From Spirochaetales bacterium (lineage in GTDB: Bacteria > Spirochaetota > Spirochaetia > DSM-27196 > SLST01), in NCBI GenBank assembly GCA_007130265.1, contig SLST01000294.1:1-7079 (forward strand): 7,079 nucleotides of DNA. The letters are read 5' to 3'. The translations under genes were made by a program, and so were the position numbers. Shown here piece by piece: positions 6,258-7,079 of the stretch. The notes under the pieces are model-generated. The model was given only the letters and a program-made list of their open reading frames with translations. It was not told the origin of the DNA and made no database searches. How positions within the stretch are numbered: position 1 is the stretch's first letter; the number at the start of each line of letters is the position of its first letter.

Positions 6258-6488
6258 ATGAAGACCATATCCGTGCGGGAGCTCAAGGCGCACTGGGCAG
6301 AAGTAGAACGGCAGCTCCGCTCCGGCGAGACGTTCGAGGTCTTGAACCGCGGCAGACCGGCAGCGCTCATCGTTCCGCCGCGTCCCCGCCGCGTCCTGTC
6401 GTGGGACGATCACCTCGCCACGGCCGCTCCGGGGAAAGGCAAGAGCGCGGAGGAGACCGTGCGGTTCGACCGCGAGGGACGCTGGTGA
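6258..6488 (+). CDS. Type II antitoxin, Phd/YefM family
   Basis: A 76-residue protein that should neutralise the toxin encoded directly downstream and bind its own promoter. The N-terminus MKTISVRELKAHWAEVERQL followed by SGETFEVLNRGRPAALIVP is the typical Phd/YefM DNA-binding and dimerisation fold: a first strand, the helix RELKAHWAEV, then the FEVLNRGRPAALIV hairpin that normally reads V-T-x-x-G-x-P-x-A-x-L. The C-terminal part from about residue 46 (SWDDHL to REGRW) is charged, probably disordered when free, and expected to wrap around the toxin. ATG at 6258 is the only start that keeps the whole domain; it has no ribosome binding site and may be read as a leaderless message. Its stop overlaps the toxin start by 4 bases. 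In such systems the antitoxin is normally the labile partner. Confidence 0.88.
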   Translation: MKTISVRELKAHWAEVERQLRSGETFEVLNRGRPAALIVPPRPRRVLSWDDHLATAAPGKGKSAEETVRFDREGRW

Positions 6489-6928
6489 TCTACCTCGAAA
6501 CCAGCGCCCTCCTGAAGCTCTACATACGGGAGGCCGGATCCGAGTTCGTGCAGACTCAGGTCTTTGCGCAGGACCATCCGCTGCCCGTCTGGGACCTCCA
6601 GCACGCGGAGGTCACGAACGCTCTCCGATTGAAGGTCTTCTGGGGCGACCTGGAGAGCCAACTCGCCGATGAGCTGATCGCGCTCTTCAACGAGCGGCTC
6701 TCCAAGGGGCAGTACTTCACCCCTGACCTGGATCGGGATCGGCTTATGCGCGATTTCCGGGAACTAAGCCGACGAACGCCGGAGACCGGATGCAGAACCC
6801 TCGATATTCTGCACGTCGCATGCGCGCTCCAACTCGATCCCGAGCGTTTCCTGAGCTACGACGACCGGCAGCGCGCGCTCGCCGAGGCGGTCGGCCTCTC
6901 GGTTCTGCCTGCCGCGCTTCCCGCCTGA
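6485..6928 (+). CDS. vapC: VapC-like toxin, PIN-domain ribonuclease
   Basis: A 147-residue PIN-domain protein, predicted Mg-dependent RNase and toxin of the pair. The start is GTG at 6485-6487, overlapping the antitoxin TGA (6486-6488), which suggests translational coupling; the PIN fold begins at once with VIYLETSALLKLY, so no earlier start is needed. Acidic positions: Glu5 where the family normally has Asp (usual form YLDTSALVKLY), Glu42 in HAEVTNAL, Asp107 in RTLDILHVACAL and Asp126 in SYDDRQ. Three of the four metal-binding positions are canonical and the first is a conservative Asp-to-Glu change. Length is normal for VapC. Known VapC toxins cut tRNA or rRNA; the target here cannot be read. 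It stays in the same promoter unit as the antitoxin. Confidence 0.88.
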   Translation: MIYLETSALLKLYIREAGSEFVQTQVFAQDHPLPVWDLQHAEVTNALRLKVFWGDLESQLADELIALFNERLSKGQYFTPDLDRDRLMRDFRELSRRTPETGCRTLDILHVACALQLDPERFLSYDDRQRALAEAVGLSVLPAALPA

Positions 6929-6963
6929 TCAGCTACGCCCTGGACGGTATGATCGCCACCGAC

Positions 6964-7002
6964 GGCACCGGATGTCGACGGCTTGGCTCCGCGAGCGGTG
7001 CC
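6964..7002. repeat. Inverted repeat downstream of the toxin gene
   Basis: GGCACCG (6964-6970) and CGGTGCC (6996-7002) are perfect 7-base arms around 25 bases, starting 35 bases after the toxin stop. There is no T run, so an intrinsic terminator is doubtful. It could be a weak hairpin, a binding site for the next gene, or chance in GC-rich DNA. Confidence 0.3.
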
Positions 7003-7037
7003 AACGGCGAATCCCCTCGTCGCAGATCGAGCCTTTC

Positions 7038-7046
7038 TGCTACAAT
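7038..7046 (+). promoter_or_regulatory. Extended -10 promoter for the last gene
   Basis: TGCTACAAT is an extended -10 element (TGn plus TACAAT, five of six consensus bases). No good -35 lies 16-18 bases upstream, as is usual for extended -10 promoters. Transcription would start about 7053, two bases before the ATG at 7055, so this transcript would also be almost leaderless. Confidence 0.4.
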
Positions 7047-7054
7047 CACCTCCA

Positions 7055-7079
7055 ATGGAAACTACGCGACTTGGACGGA
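7055..7079 (+). CDS. N-terminus of probable aldo/keto reductase (3' end outside window)
   Basis: ATG at 7055 opens METTRLGR, which continues past the window edge. The pattern M-x-x-x-x-LGR is how many bacterial aldo/keto reductases begin (the usual form is RRLGRTGLxVS), and would be the first strand before the NADP-binding barrel. Only eight full codons are visible, so the call rests on this pattern and the promoter-like TGCTACAAT just upstream. No Shine-Dalgarno sequence is seen. Confidence 0.4.

Noticed and set aside
1..7079. CRISPR arrays, tRNA, rRNA, insertion-sequence ends
   Set aside because: No regularly spaced repeats, tRNA-like cloverleaf, rRNA signature, transposase, or paired terminal inverted repeats with target duplications were seen by eye.

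Overview
The window is a GC-rich bacterial segment with tightly packed genes. The best taxonomic hint is the first gene, a lipoprotein that joins a Listeria/Bacteroides-type (InlB) beta repeat to a SUMF1/FGE-like domain. This architecture is common in Spirochaetes (Treponema/Spirochaeta relatives). Sulfatase, LarA-like and UroD-like genes also fit a free-living, GC-rich spirochaete or a similar anaerobe, but this assignment is an inference and no rRNA or marker gene is present.

Layout: (1) bases 1-1149, plus strand, a SUMF1-fold lipoprotein whose true start lies left of the window. (2) 1265-2039, minus strand, a sulfatase pseudogene made of two different sulfatase C-terminal pieces joined out of frame, with no N-terminal catalytic half. 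(3) 2088-3254, minus strand, an intact PLP-dependent Cys/Met-metabolism enzyme resembling cystathionine beta-lyase, with a good sigma70-type promoter in front. (4) 3486-4820 and 4834-5928, plus strand, a two-gene operon running divergently from the PLP enzyme: a LarA-like (DUF2088, nickel-pincer racemase superfamily) protein and a UroD-family protein with the zinc-ligand pattern of corrinoid-dependent methyltransferases. (5) 5929-6257, a 329-base spacer with no convincing gene, ending in an AT-rich promoter/operator. (6) 6258-6928, a Phd-type antitoxin and PIN-domain (VapC-like) toxin overlapping by 4 bases. (7) 6929-7079, a short spacer with an inverted repeat and an extended -10 box, then the first eight codons of a probable aldo/keto reductase that leaves the window.

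How they fit together: the LarA-like and UroD-like genes are probably co-transcribed and may act on one small-molecule pathway whose substrate cannot be read from sequence. The divergent PLP lyase may or may not belong to it. The toxin-antitoxin pair and the sulfatase remnants mark both flanks as places of past rearrangement. The points most worth a second look are the LarA-like/UroD-like pairing, the chimeric sulfatase remnant, the Asp-to-Glu change in the PIN active site, and the nested palindromes over an apparently leaderless toxin-antitoxin promoter.
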